The notes beneath the pieces are model-generated. The model was not told where the DNA came from, did not search any database, and was given only the letters and a program-made list of their open reading frames with translations. From the NCBI GenBank assembly GCA_965219125.1, contig CBDCMO010000001.1, positions 124,001 to 188,000 on the forward strand: a stretch of DNA of 64,000 bases, given 5' to 3'. The stretch comes from JBBSOK01 sp965219125. GTDB taxonomy: Bacteria; Bacteroidota; Bacteroidia; Flavobacteriales; Flavobacteriaceae. Below are positions 9,308-18,510 of the stretch, in pieces (the first letter of the stretch is position 1; each line of letters starts with the position of its first letter). The translations under genes were made by a program, and so were the position numbers.

Positions 9308-12300
9308 ATGGGCAAGAAATTTGGTTTCTTATCACTCTTCGTAATTCTTTCATTTTCAACATTCGCGCAGCAATCGGCGGCTTTTACCAATAGTCTTGTG
9401 GACTATAATCAGGCAGTTGAGTTGTATAATAATCAGCAGTATTTGGCGGCTCAAAATCTGTTCGCCAAAGTAAAAAATACGGCCGATAATGAAACAATTG
9501 AAAGCGATTGCGCTTATTATGTTGCCAATTGCGCCGTACGTTTAAACCAACAAGACGCCGACCAGTTAATGGAAAGTTTTGTTGAAGACTATCCAACCAG
9601 CATAAAAAAACAAAGTGCATATTTAGATGTTGCCGATTATTATTTCGCCAATGGCAAATACAGTTATGCCCAAAAATGGTACGATAAAGTTGAAGTTTCA
9701 AATTTATCGCGTGCCGAAGCGGAAAAATTCAACTTCAATCAAGGTTATGTGTTTTTTACGAGCAAGCGATATGATAATGCAAAACCATACTTTAACCAAG
9801 TTTCAACTTCAGAAAAATACGGTTCGCAAGCAAAATATTATTTGGGTTTTATAGCGTATGAAGGCGATGATTATAAGGAAGCAAACGACAAATTTGAAGA
9901 AATAAAAGGTGAGGAGCGATACAGCGAAGGCTTAAGTTATTATCAAGCAGATATGAATTTTAAGCTTGGCAATTTTGAGAAGGCAATTGCAATGGGCAAG
10001 GAAAAATACGAAAGTAGCAGTCCGGCAGAAAAAAGTGAGCTTTCAAAAATTATTGGTGAAAGCTATTTTAATCTTCAAAAGTATGATGAAGCTGTTCCGT
10101 ATCTTAAAAATTACAAGGGAAAAGGTGGAAAATGGAATAACACAGATTACTACCAATTGGGCTACGCATACTACAAACAGGGCGATTATAACAATGCAGT
10201 TGGCGAATTCAATAAAATTATTGGTGGGAAAAATTCTGTTTCACAAAATGCATATTACCATTTAGCTGAAAGTTATTTGAAGTTAGATAAAAAGCAAGAA
10301 GCTTTAAATGCTTTTAAAAATGCTTCAGAAATGGATTTTGACGAAACAATTGCTGAAGATGCCTATTTAAACTACGCAAAACTGAGCTATGAAATTGGAA
10401 ACAGCTACAAAAGCACGCCGCAAGTTTTGTTGGCTTTTATTGAAAAATATCCGAAAAATGAAAATGTTTCTGCTTTAAAGGAATTGTTGATTGACAGTTA
10501 CATTACTTCAAAAAATTATAAGGAAGCGATGAATTTGTTGGAGAACAATTCAAATTTTAAAGACAAAGCTGCGTATCAAAAAGTTGCGTTTTTCTATGGA
10601 ATTGAATTATACAACGAAAGTAATTATACGGAAGCAATCAGTTATTTCAATAAAAATTTAAAGGAACCAAGCGATTCAAAATTTACGGCAAGAGCAACCT
10701 ATTGGAAGGCTGAAAGTAATTTTCAGTTGAATAATTTTGATGAATCGTTGGCAGGTTATAAATCGTTTTTACAAAATACTTCGGCCAAGTCAACGCCAGA
10801 ATATGCGAATAGTAAATATAATGTAGGTTACAATTATTTCAAACTAAAAAATTATCCTGAAGCGATTGAAAATTTCAATGCTTTTACAACTTCTTCAACA
10901 GCAGATGCAACCCGAAAAAAAGATGCTTTTCTTCGTTTGGGCGACAGCTATTTCGTTACCAGCAAATATTGGCCAGCAATGGAAAATTACAATAAGGCAA
11001 TAGAATTAGGTTCGGGAAAAGATGATTATGCAAGTTTCCAAAAAGCAATAAGCTACGGATTTGTTGATAGAACCGACACGAAAATTACAGAGCTAACTTC
11101 ATTCATTTCAGCTTATCCAAAATCAGTTTATAAAGATGATGCGCTTTACGAGCTTGGAAATACATACGTTGCCCAGGAAAAAAATGGGGAAGGAATAAAA
11201 GCCTACGACCGTTTGATTGCTGAAAATCCGACGAGTAGTTTTATTTCAAAAGCACTTTTAAAGAAGGCACTTATTTATGATAACACAGGAAAAAGTGATG
11301 ATGCTTTAAATATTTTCAAAAGAGTAGCCAAAGAATATCCTTCAACACCCGAAGGATTGCAAGCTGTTGCAGCTGCCAAGAATATTTATATAGATAAAGG
11401 TCGTGTAGATGAATATGCAACGTGGGCAAAATCCTTGAGCTACGTTCAAATAGAAGATGCAGAATTGGACGACGCGAGCTACAAAGCTGCTGAGCAACCT
11501 TATTTAGATAATAAAAGTAGCCAGGCAATTTCTCGTTTTGAGGATTATTTAAAACAATTTCCAACCGGCAGAAATGCTATGAAAGCTCATTTTTATTTAG
11601 GTCAGTTATATTTTGCCGATGGTAAAAATGATAAGGCAATCCCAAATTTTAAAATTGTTGCCGATAAAGAACGCAACAAATTTACCGAACAAGCTTTGGC
11701 AAGAGTTTCAGAATTATACTTGGCGAAAAAAGATTACGAAAATGCGTTGACTTATTTGAAGCGTTTGGAAACAACGGCAGATTTTCCGCAGAATATAATC
11801 TTTGCACAAACCAATATGATGAAAGCAAGCTACGAATTAAAGCAATATTCCGAAGCCGTTGGTTATGCCGAAAAAGTTTTGCAAAACACCAAGATTGATA
11901 ATTCCATTAAAAGTGATGCGCAGATAATTATAGCCAAAGCTGCAATGAAAACAAACAACGAAGCAAAAGCTAAAACGGCTTATGCTGAAGTTGCAAAAAT
12001 AGCAACCGGAAGTTTGGCTGCCGAAGCTTTGTATTATGAAGCCTATTTTAAAAATAAAGACTCGAATTTTGAAGCATCGAACGCATCAGTTCAAAAATTG
12101 GCGAAAGATTATAGCGGCTACAAAATTTGGGGCGCAAAAGGTTTGGTGCTAATGGCGAAAAACTTTTACGCGCTAAAAGACGCTTACCAAGCCACTTATA
12201 TATTAGAAAGTGTAACCAAAAATTTTACGGATTTCCCAGAAGTTTTGGATGAAGCAAAAGCTGAATTGTCAGTTATAAAGGCGAATGAAGCAAAAACAAA

Positions 12301-12325
12301 TTCATCTGTAGAAACGGGGAATTAG
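9308..12325 (+). CDS. Large secreted tetratricopeptide-repeat protein
   Basis: A 1005-residue protein with a signal peptide (M-G-K-K-F-G-F then a hydrophobic run ending F-A-Q) and TPR-like helical repeats almost end to end. Repeated motifs such as A-x-x-Y-x-x-G-x-x-Y-F-x-x-x-x-Y-x-x-A and Y-x-x-A-I-x-x-F recur about every 34-37 residues. Such arrays form superhelical scaffolds for protein binding, here in the periplasm or at the outer membrane. It is followed after 238 bp by a beta-barrel protein on the same strand, and the pair may work together in the envelope. No catalytic domain is visible. Function unknown. Confidence 0.85.
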   Translation: MGKKFGFLSLFVILSFSTFAQQSAAFTNSLVDYNQAVELYNNQQYLAAQNLFAKVKNTADNETIESDCAYYVANCAVRLNQQDADQLMESFVEDYPTSIKKQSAYLDVADYYFANGKYSYAQKWYDKVEVSNLSRAEAEKFNFNQGYVFFTSKRYDNAKPYFNQVSTSEKYGSQAKYYLGFIAYEGDDYKEANDKFEEIKGEERYSEGLSYYQADMNFKLGNFEKAIAMGKEKYESSSPAEKSELSKIIGESYFNLQKYDEAVPYLKNYKGKGGKWNNTDYYQLGYAYYKQGDYNNAVGEFNKIIGGKNSVSQNAYYHLAESYLKLDKKQEALNAFKNASEMDFDETIAEDAYLNYAKLSYEIGNSYKSTPQVLLAFIEKYPKNENVSALKELLIDSYITSKNYKEAMNLLENNSNFKDKAAYQKVAFFYGIELYNESNYTEAISYFNKNLKEPSDSKFTARATYWKAESNFQLNNFDESLAGYKSFLQNTSAKSTPEYANSKYNVGYNYFKLKNYPEAIENFNAFTTSSTADATRKKDAFLRLGDSYFVTSKYWPAMENYNKAIELGSGKDDYASFQKAISYGFVDRTDTKITELTSFISAYPKSVYKDDALYELGNTYVAQEKNGEGIKAYDRLIAENPTSSFISKALLKKALIYDNTGKSDDALNIFKRVAKEYPSTPEGLQAVAAAKNIYIDKGRVDEYATWAKSLSYVQIEDAELDDASYKAAEQPYLDNKSSQAISRFEDYLKQFPTGRNAMKAHFYLGQLYFADGKNDKAIPNFKIVADKERNKFTEQALARVSELYLAKKDYENALTYLKRLETTADFPQNIIFAQTNMMKASYELKQYSEAVGYAEKVLQNTKIDNSIKSDAQIIIAKAAMKTNNEAKAKTAYAEVAKIATGSLAAEALYYEAYFKNKDSNFEASNASVQKLAKDYSGYKIWGAKGLVLMAKNFYALKDAYQATYILESVTKNFTDFPEVLDEAKAELSVIKANEAKTNSSVETGN

Positions 12326-12563
12326 GGAGGAAATCGAAACTGAAATCGAAAATGAAATCGAAAAATTGATACTTTCAGTAACCGCTGTTTCAAAAATATA
12401 ATTAAAATTAATTAACCGGTGGCTGAGCGGAGCCGAAGCCGCAATGTCATTTCGGCTTCGAAGAAGTTTATCTTGAGCTTGTCGAAAGGCTCAATGACCG
12501 GATTAGTGAAAATAACAAGAAACGAGAAACAACAAACCATAAACTTGACCAAGCTGTAACTAT
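12326..12563. repeat. Intergenic dispersed-repeat region
   Basis: Between the TPR and barrel genes lies a run of GAAATCGAAA-like words (12335-12365), then an inverted repeat CGAAGCCG / CGGCTTCG (about 12436-12460), then GAGCTTGTCGAAAGGCTC (12474-12491). The last phrase is a dispersed intergenic repeat I recognise from other flavobacterial genomes. No reading frame is convincing. Confidence 0.5.
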
Positions 12564-14297
12564 ATGTCAAATTATAAATTTTCAATATTATTACTTTCAA
12601 TCCTTTTTTCTTCAACCGCAATTTTTGCGCAAGAAAAAGACGATTTAGATACTGAAACGGTAACGATAGTAAAACCGTATTCGCCAACAATTTCGGATGC
12701 TTTTAAGGTAAAGGAAACGCCGACTTTGAACGATTCGGTTACAACGACCAAAAAGAACATTGATTATAAAATATTTTCGGTGCCTGTTGCTTCAACTTTT
12801 ACGCCTTCAAAAGGAAAAGCTACAACGGTTGAAAAGGCTAAACCAATTAAATTATATGACAATTACGCAACCTTTGGCCTTGGAAATTATACTTCGATTT
12901 TAGGTGAATTTTTCAGCAATTTTCAGCTGAGCAGGACAGATGCCGCTGGTTTCTTTTTTAAACATAACTCTTCGCAAGGCGATATAAAAGATGTTTATTT
13001 GGACAATAAATATTACAATACAAGCTTAGACGCCAATTATACAAGCAGACAGAAAGATGTTGCATATCGGTTGGATTTTGGTGCGAAACATCAACTTTTT
13101 AATTGGTACGGTTTGCCTTCAAATTTTTCTGAAAACGACTCAACGTTTATTTCAAATATTGATGCTGCGCAAAACTATTTCAGCGGAAATTTGGGTGGAA
13201 GTATAAGTGTTGAAAATTCATATTTTGAAAAAGTTTCAGCAAACGTTCGATATTTGGGTGATTCATATTCTTCATCAGAATTTAATATCACCGCTCAACC
13301 AGAATTCGCTTTTCCAATTTCCGATTTAAATTTCAAGCTAAAAGCGGATGTAGATTATTTGAAAGGGAAATTTGTAACCAACTATTTGGATACTAAAGGT
13401 ATAGATTATTCATTTTTAAATGTTGGTATAGCGCCGTCTTTACTATATGTTGCCGACGATTTTACGGCAGCTTTTGGTGCAAAAGGATATGTAAGTTTAG
13501 ATTCAGAAAACAGCGAAACCAAGTTTTATATTTATCCGAATGTGCAACTTTCATACAGATTGTTGGAAGAAATGGTAATTGCTTATGGCGGTCTTGAGGG
13601 CGATTTAGACCAAAATTCGTATTATGGTTTTAAGGAAGAATACCCGTTTGTTTCGCCAACGCTAGACATTACACCAACCAGCAAAATATTTGATAGTTAC
13701 GCAGGTTTAAAAGGTAAACTATCCAACAGTTTTGGGTATAATGTTCGCGCTTCCTTGGCAAAAGAGAATGATAAAGCATTGTTTCAAAACAATTCATATA
13801 AAGGAATGAACGCCGATTTTAAAGGTTATGAATTCGGAAATTCCTTCAACGTGGTTTACGACGATTTGAGAACTTTAGACGTTTTTGCCGAAGTAAAAGT
13901 TGAAGTTTCAAATAATTTCACATTAGGAATTAACGCCGATTTTTATGCATACGAAACCGATAAGCAAGAAGAAGCGTGGAATTTACCAACCTTAAAAGCA
14001 TCGTTATTCTCAAACTTCAATATTACCGAAAAACTATATGGCGGCGTTTCGTTGTTCTACGTTGGTGAAAGAAAAGATTTGTTGACTAACTCTTTTAATT
14101 TGCTTCAAAATCCTGAAATAATTACTTTAGATTCATATTTAGATGCAAATTTGCATTTGGGATATCGAATTACAGACAGACTTTCAGTTTTTGTAAAAGG
14201 CAGTAATTTGTTAAGCGACAATTATCAAAAATGGGTTAATTATCCAGTTCAGGGAATTCAAGGTTTGGGCGGTGTTACTTATAAGTTTGATTGGTAA
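12564..14297 (+). CDS. Outer-membrane beta-barrel protein (TonB-dependent receptor-like, no plug)
   Basis: A 577-residue protein with a signal peptide ending I-F-A-Q. Just after it comes E-T-V-T-I-V, which resembles a TonB box. The rest is rich in alternating polar/aromatic beta strands, and the C-terminus G-V-T-Y-K-F-D-W ends in an aromatic residue, as expected for insertion by the BAM complex. The usual 120-residue plug domain is not evident: only about 70 residues lie between the TonB-box-like motif and the first strands. It is therefore shorter than a normal TonB-dependent receptor. It probably sits in the outer membrane next to the upstream TPR protein. The substrate is unknown. Confidence 0.75.
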   Translation: MSNYKFSILLLSILFSSTAIFAQEKDDLDTETVTIVKPYSPTISDAFKVKETPTLNDSVTTTKKNIDYKIFSVPVASTFTPSKGKATTVEKAKPIKLYDNYATFGLGNYTSILGEFFSNFQLSRTDAAGFFFKHNSSQGDIKDVYLDNKYYNTSLDANYTSRQKDVAYRLDFGAKHQLFNWYGLPSNFSENDSTFISNIDAAQNYFSGNLGGSISVENSYFEKVSANVRYLGDSYSSSEFNITAQPEFAFPISDLNFKLKADVDYLKGKFVTNYLDTKGIDYSFLNVGIAPSLLYVADDFTAAFGAKGYVSLDSENSETKFYIYPNVQLSYRLLEEMVIAYGGLEGDLDQNSYYGFKEEYPFVSPTLDITPTSKIFDSYAGLKGKLSNSFGYNVRASLAKENDKALFQNNSYKGMNADFKGYEFGNSFNVVYDDLRTLDVFAEVKVEVSNNFTLGINADFYAYETDKQEEAWNLPTLKASLFSNFNITEKLYGGVSLFYVGERKDLLTNSFNLLQNPEIITLDSYLDANLHLGYRITDRLSVFVKGSNLLSDNYQKWVNYPVQGIQGLGGVTYKFDW

Positions 14298-14377
14298 ATT
14301 TTTAGCGAATACTTTCAAATTTTAATTGAATCTTTTAAAAAATTAATTATCAAATTTCGATACTTTAAAATGTTTTT

Positions 14378-14408
14378 TTGGCTTGATTGAAATTATTGAG
14401 TACATTTA
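14378..14408 (+). promoter_or_regulatory. Promoter of the toxin-antitoxin unit, near-leaderless
   Basis: TTG at 14378-14380, a 20-bp spacer, then TACATTTA at 14401-14408 (one mismatch to TAnnTTTG). The ATG at 14412 lies 3 nt after the -7 element, so the transcript would have almost no leader. Confidence 0.5.
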
Positions 14409-14411
14409 AAT

Positions 14412-14612
14412 ATGCAAATCGAAAGAACAAATAAGGAAATTTTAATACGACTTTCTCCTGAAACGGATTTAGTCGGTCTGCAACGAATTTTAGATTACCT
14501 AAAATTTCGTGAAATAGCATCTAAAAGTAAAGCATCTCAAAAACAAATTGACGAGATTTCTACCGAATCCAAATCTTCCTGGTGGGATAAAAATAAAAGT
14601 CGGTTTGTATAG
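14412..14612 (+). CDS. Putative antitoxin of a PIN-type toxin-antitoxin pair
   Basis: A 66-residue protein. The first half (I-L-I-R-L-S-P-E-T-D, then a helix with L-Q-R-I-L-D-Y-L-K-F-R) looks like a small antitoxin dimer domain. The second half is polar and ends S-S-W-W-D-K-N-K-S-R-F, a common form of toxin-wrapping tail. Its stop codon shares one base with the GTG of the next gene, a PIN-domain reading frame, which is the typical layout of VapBC-like pairs. Antitoxin identity is inferred mainly from this context. The partner is frameshifted, so the antitoxin may now be without a functional toxin. Confidence 0.6.
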   Translation: MQIERTNKEILIRLSPETDLVGLQRILDYLKFREIASKSKASQKQIDEISTESKSSWWDKNKSRFV

Positions 14613-15052
14613 TGAAAATCGTTGTTGATACTAATATAATCTTTAGCGGACTTTTAAAATCCAAACGGAAAAATAAGCGACATTCTTCTTAATTCATCAA
14701 ATATATTTGAGTTTTATGCTCCAACTTTTTTGTTGGATGAACTTAAAAACATCAAGAAAAACTTTTAAAAATATCTGGTTTGACGGTTAATGAATTAGAT
14801 TTTTTGAAAAGGATTATATTTAAAAAAATTGAATTGATTAATATGGAATTTGTTAGAGAGAAGACTTTTAAAAGAGCCGTTGAACTTACAAAGGATGTTG
14901 ATGAATTTGATATACCTTTTATTGCGCTCGCTATAGAATTAGATACTCCGTTATGGACAGGCGATAAAAAATTAATAATGGGCTTGAAGAATAAAGAAAT
15001 CGATTGGGTATTTACAACCAATATAATTTCTGAAATGCGAGATAAAGAATAA
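14612..15052 (+). pseudogene. PIN-family toxin with two compensating frameshifts
   Basis: The GTG at 14612 opens V-K-I-V-V-D-T-N-I-I-F-S-G-L-L-K-S, the start of the COG1569-type PIN toxin family with the first active-site Asp. Read straight, it stops at 14692. Dropping one A in the AAAC run at 14663-14666 continues the family sequence through F-Y-A-P-T-F-L-L-D-E-L-K. A second shift in the A-run at 14744-14748, where one A must be added, restores the frame to 15052 with the conserved D-I-P-F-I-A-L-A and L-W-T-G-D-K-K-L motifs. The two shifts cancel in length. It is either real decay of the toxin or two homopolymer sequencing errors. As written, no intact nuclease would be made. Confidence 0.7.
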
Positions 15053-15159
15053 ATTTTACAAATAATGTCTTACGTTCTCCAATAATGAGATGTAAAAAAT
15101 GTAATTTTATTCGTTTTATTTTCTTTCCTTATTTTTACCAAAATAACCATTTCAACCAA

Positions 15160-16797
15160 ATGAAAAATATACTTTTTGTAATCTTCGCATTTCTAATCTT
15201 TTCGTGTGCGCCCGATAAACTTCCGGCAGATTTATTAATTAAAAATGCAACTATTTACACCGTAAATGATGCTTTCGAAACTGCAAATGCGCTAGTAGTA
15301 AAAGATGGAAAAATTTTAGAAATCGGTTTAAAACCTGAGTTGGAACTTAAATATAAAATTAAAGAAACGTATGATGCCAAAGGCCAATTTGTATATCCAG
15401 GTTTTATTGATGCACATTGCCATTTATATGGTTTGGGCACAACATTACAGCAAGTAAATCTTGTTGGCACCGAAAGTTTTGATGACGTGATTGAAAGGGT
15501 TGTTGCCTTTCAGAAAGAAAAAAATGTTGATTACATAAGAGGTCGCGGTTGGGACCAAAATGATTGGGATAGTAAGCAATTTCCGAATAAAAAAATCCTT
15601 GATTCCCTATTTCCAGACACGCCAGTTGCTTTAACCAGAATTGATGGCCACGCAATGTTGGTAAATACTGCCGCTTTAAAATTGGCAAATATTACAACCA
15701 AAACAAAGGTTGCAGGCGGAGAAATAGTGGTTGAAAATGACGAACTAACAGGGATTATTGTTGATGCGCCAATGGCATTAATTGGTAAAACATTTCCAAT
15801 GCCTACAAATGATGATATTGAAACATCTTTATTAGATGCTCAAAAAATCGCCTTTAAAAATGGATTGACAACTGTGGACGACGCTGGTTTAGGTAAAGAA
15901 GTTATTGACGTAATAGAAGCACTTCAAAAATCTGAAAAGCTAAAATTGAGAATGTATGTAATGGTTGCCAACAGTAAAGCCAATTTAGATTTTTACCTCA
16001 ACAACGGCAAAATTGAAACCGATAAATTAACCGTTCGAAGTGTGAAAGTATATGCCGATGGCGCTTTAGGTTCACGCGGAGCAGCAATGCGACAGTCTTA
16101 TAGCGACCAAGCAAACCATTTTGGAGCGATGATTACAACCGCCGACAGTTTGCAATACGTAGCCAATAAAATTGCCGCTGCAGGATTTCAAATGAATACT
16201 CACGCAATTGGAGACTCTGCAAACATTGCTGTTTTACGAGTTTATAAAGAAGCATTAAAGGGTAAGACCGATGCAAGATGGCGGGTTGAGCACGCACAGA
16301 TTATGTCGCCCGAAGGTTTTGATTATTTTTCAAAAAACATTTTGCCAAGCGTACAGCCAACCCACGCAACTAGCGATATGTATTGGGCGGAAGATAGAGT
16401 AGGAGCTGAGCGGATGAAAGGTGCTTATGCCTACCAAACCTTACTTAAGAAAGCAGGAATTATAGCTTTGGGAACAGATTTTCCGGTGGAAGATGTAAAT
16501 CCGTTATACACTTTTTACGCCGCTGTTGCCAGAAAAGATTTAAAGAATTATCCAAAAGACGGTTTTCAAAAAAGTGAAGCCTTAACAAGAGAAGAAGCGT
16601 TGAAAGGAATGACAATTTGGGCTGCTTATTCCAATTTTGAAGACAAGAAAAAAGGTAGCATAGAAAAAGGAAAATTCGCTGATTTCACCATTTTAGATAG
16701 GGATATTATGACGATTGAAGAAGATAGTATTCCGAAAGTAAAAGTGATGGCAACTTTTATTGGAGGAGAGAAGGTTTTTAGTTTACAGTCTCAGTAG
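15160..16797 (+). CDS. Amidohydrolase family lipoprotein (YtcJ-like)
   Basis: A 545-residue metal-dependent hydrolase of the amidohydrolase-3 group. The start at 15160 is chosen over an in-frame ATG at 15085 because it gives a lipoprotein signal with L-I-F-S-C and Cys16. Metal-binding motifs are visible: D-A-H-C-H-L early, H-A-I-G-D in the middle, R-V-E-H-A-Q and G-T-D-F-P-V-E later. These enzymes cleave amide or related bonds in small molecules, and the natural substrate of the YtcJ group is not known. Anchoring to the membrane suggests periplasmic action. It follows the toxin-antitoxin remnant but shows no operon link with it. Confidence 0.88.
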   Translation: MKNILFVIFAFLIFSCAPDKLPADLLIKNATIYTVNDAFETANALVVKDGKILEIGLKPELELKYKIKETYDAKGQFVYPGFIDAHCHLYGLGTTLQQVNLVGTESFDDVIERVVAFQKEKNVDYIRGRGWDQNDWDSKQFPNKKILDSLFPDTPVALTRIDGHAMLVNTAALKLANITTKTKVAGGEIVVENDELTGIIVDAPMALIGKTFPMPTNDDIETSLLDAQKIAFKNGLTTVDDAGLGKEVIDVIEALQKSEKLKLRMYVMVANSKANLDFYLNNGKIETDKLTVRSVKVYADGALGSRGAAMRQSYSDQANHFGAMITTADSLQYVANKIAAAGFQMNTHAIGDSANIAVLRVYKEALKGKTDARWRVEHAQIMSPEGFDYFSKNILPSVQPTHATSDMYWAEDRVGAERMKGAYAYQTLLKKAGIIALGTDFPVEDVNPLYTFYAAVARKDLKNYPKDGFQKSEALTREEALKGMTIWAAYSNFEDKKKGSIEKGKFADFTILDRDIMTIEEDSIPKVKVMATFIGGEKVFSLQSQ

Positions 16798-16872
16798 CAG
16801 ACGCAGACTCAGTCACAGTAAACCGTTTAATGTAATTCTAAAATTTACTGCTTACTGCGACTGCGACTAAGG
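16787..16872. repeat. Interspersed repeat between convergent genes, imperfect inverted words
   Basis: Words of the CTGCGACTG / CAGTCGCAG type occur in both orientations: CAGTAGCAGACGCAGACTCAG on the left (split here as 16789-16809) and TTACTGCTTACTGCGACTG on the right (16847-16865). A related word lies at 7098-7116. The unit could fold and serve as a two-way terminator. Confidence 0.4.
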
Positions 16873-16878
16873 ACTTTT

Positions 16879-17667
16879 TCATTTCCCGCCTTTCGCCCTT
16901 AGATCTGCTTTACACAAATCATCAAATTCAGGAACAGGTGCTCGGTTTGTAATTCGTTGCATAATCCGTAAAGGATTTCTACTTTCAAAATACATTAAGC
17001 AATTTTCAATTACGCAATGTTTGGCGTGCATTGTGTCTTCGTGGTCGGCTGGATGGACGTCGTCATTTTGAACATTTACAAGACCGAGAATATGCCCAAA
17101 TTCGTGGTGAATTGTATTGGATTCTAAATATAGAAGTGCTTCGGCTGGATTTATTGTTCGGTTTGCCAAATCCATCAAAGTTTTTTCATACACAATCATA
17201 GATGTATTTTGGTAAGCTGTGCCCAACGTAACGGAGGTATTCGTATCATTTGTAGAGCTTCCGTTGGCAAAGAAAACATAGATTGCAAGATTTTTACCTG
17301 CCGTATATTTAGTTCGATTTGCATCTTCAATACTATTAATTTCATCGGTAGTAAATGGTACATTATCAGGAGTGTTTATTACGGTTTCGTTAAAAGTTAT
17401 ACCGCCGGGTTTATTAATCGTGTTTTCTAAAAAGGTTCTAAAAGCATTTATTGAGGCATCTTGAGGGCGGAATCCATTGGAGTAAACAAATTCAACCGTA
17501 AGTTTATCATAAATATCGGCGGACAAAATATTTGCCGCAGAAAGGCCCAAGGCTTTTCTATTTTCAGCTTTCGGATCGGCATTAGTATCGCTATCATCCT
17601 TTTTACAGCTAATAATTAAAGTTGTTATGGCAAAAAGCAATAGAGATTTATGTAGAAAAGATTTCAT
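16879..17667 (-). CDS. Zinc metalloprotease-like lipoprotein
   Basis: A 262-residue protein. The start at 17667 gives a normal lipoprotein signal ending I-I-S-C-K-K; an in-frame ATG at 17703 would add twelve residues. It contains the metzincin-like motif H-E-F-G-H-I-L-G-L-V-N, giving two His ligands and the Glu base, and a Met-turn-like C-L-M-Y-F downstream. The third ligand position (usually His or Asp) is Asn in this copy. His-rich segments follow (V-H-P-A-D-H and M-H-A-K-H-C). It is probably a membrane-anchored protease in the periplasm or on the cell surface. It is convergent with the amidohydrolase. The substitution makes catalytic competence uncertain. Confidence 0.75.
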   Translation of the reverse strand: MKSFLHKSLLLFAITTLIISCKKDDSDTNADPKAENRKALGLSAANILSADIYDKLTVEFVYSNGFRPQDASINAFRTFLENTINKPGGITFNETVINTPDNVPFTTDEINSIEDANRTKYTAGKNLAIYVFFANGSSTNDTNTSVTLGTAYQNTSMIVYEKTLMDLANRTINPAEALLYLESNTIHHEFGHILGLVNVQNDDVHPADHEDTMHAKHCVIENCLMYFESRNPLRIMQRITNRAPVPEFDDLCKADLRAKGGK

Positions 17668-17828
17668 TTTTTTCAGCAATTTATTTTTTGGTAATATATT
17701 CATTAAATATCAGTAACAACTTTTCAAGTGTTGAAAATAGTCATTTCAATGATTTTGCAACGTATTGGCAGTTAATACTAATTTTTTTCTAAATTCTAAA
17801 CGCGTCTAGCGTCGATTTATTTTTATGT

Positions 17829-17836
17829 TACTTTTG
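17829..17836 (+). promoter_or_regulatory. -7 element TACTTTTG before the YkgJ-type gene
   Basis: A perfect TAnnTTTG match with only 4 nt to the ATG at 17841, so the transcript is probably leaderless or nearly so. No clear TTG lies 17-23 bp upstream. Confidence 0.45.
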
Positions 17837-17840
17837 CTTT

Positions 17841-18332
17841 ATGCAGGAAATTATAAATTCGCTTCCTCAAAAAGCAAAAGAAGTTGAGACAGAAAACAAG
17901 AAGTTTTTTGCAAAGCTTAAAAAAAAGCCGCCAAAACATTTAGATAGTTTGATGCAAGATTTGCACGAAGCCGAATTTAAACGGACAGATTGCCTAAACT
18001 GTGCCAATTGCTGCAAAACCACCGGACCACTTTTTACGGATAAAGATGTGGAACGAATTGCTAAACATTTTAAACAGAAGCCGCAGCAATTTATTTCAAA
18101 TTATTTAAGGGTTGATGAGGAGAACGATTATGTTCTAAAAAGTGTTCCGTGCACTTTTTTAGGTTCAGATAATTATTGCAGTATTTATGAAGTGCGACCA
18201 AAAGCTTGCCGCGAATTTCCGCATACGGACAGAAAAAAGTTTCAACAAATATCAAATCTTACCTTGAAGAATATTGAAATTTGTCCGGCTGCCTTTAATA
18301 TTGTCGAAAATATGAAAAAGTTGATTAAGTAG
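17841..18332 (+). CDS. YkgJ-family cysteine cluster protein
   Basis: A 163-residue protein with the Cys pattern of the YkgJ (CxxCxxCC) family: D-C-L-N-C-A-N-C-C-K near residue 52, C-T-F-L-G, Y-C-S-I-Y and R-P-K-A-C-R-E-F-P. These cysteines are thought to bind zinc or an iron-sulfur cluster, and the family has been described as a putative zinc- or iron-chelating domain. The biological role is not established. It is a single gene convergent with the NamZ-like lipoprotein gene. The upstream -7 element almost touches the start codon. Confidence 0.87.
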   Translation: MQEIINSLPQKAKEVETENKKFFAKLKKKPPKHLDSLMQDLHEAEFKRTDCLNCANCCKTTGPLFTDKDVERIAKHFKQKPQQFISNYLRVDEENDYVLKSVPCTFLGSDNYCSIYEVRPKACREFPHTDRKKFQQISNLTLKNIEICPAAFNIVENMKKLIK

Positions 18333-18510
18333 AGATTCCTAATTATATAAAATTCAATGTTCAAAATTCAAGATTGAAAAATAATTAATTCGAAATTTGA
18401 TTTTCAGAAATCTACATTCATCATTAATTAAATCAAAAATCGTTAATCTTCAATCGTTAATGTTTCCAAAGCCAATCTTGAACCTTAAATTTTAAATCTT
18501 GAATTTAAAG
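18333..18510. repeat. AT-rich intergenic words between convergent genes
   Basis: Repeated variants of AAATCTTGAA and TTCAAGATTGAA fill this spacer (for example 18365-18378 and 18493-18502) and can pair with each other. The same words appear near 8437-8465. No gene seen. Confidence 0.35.
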
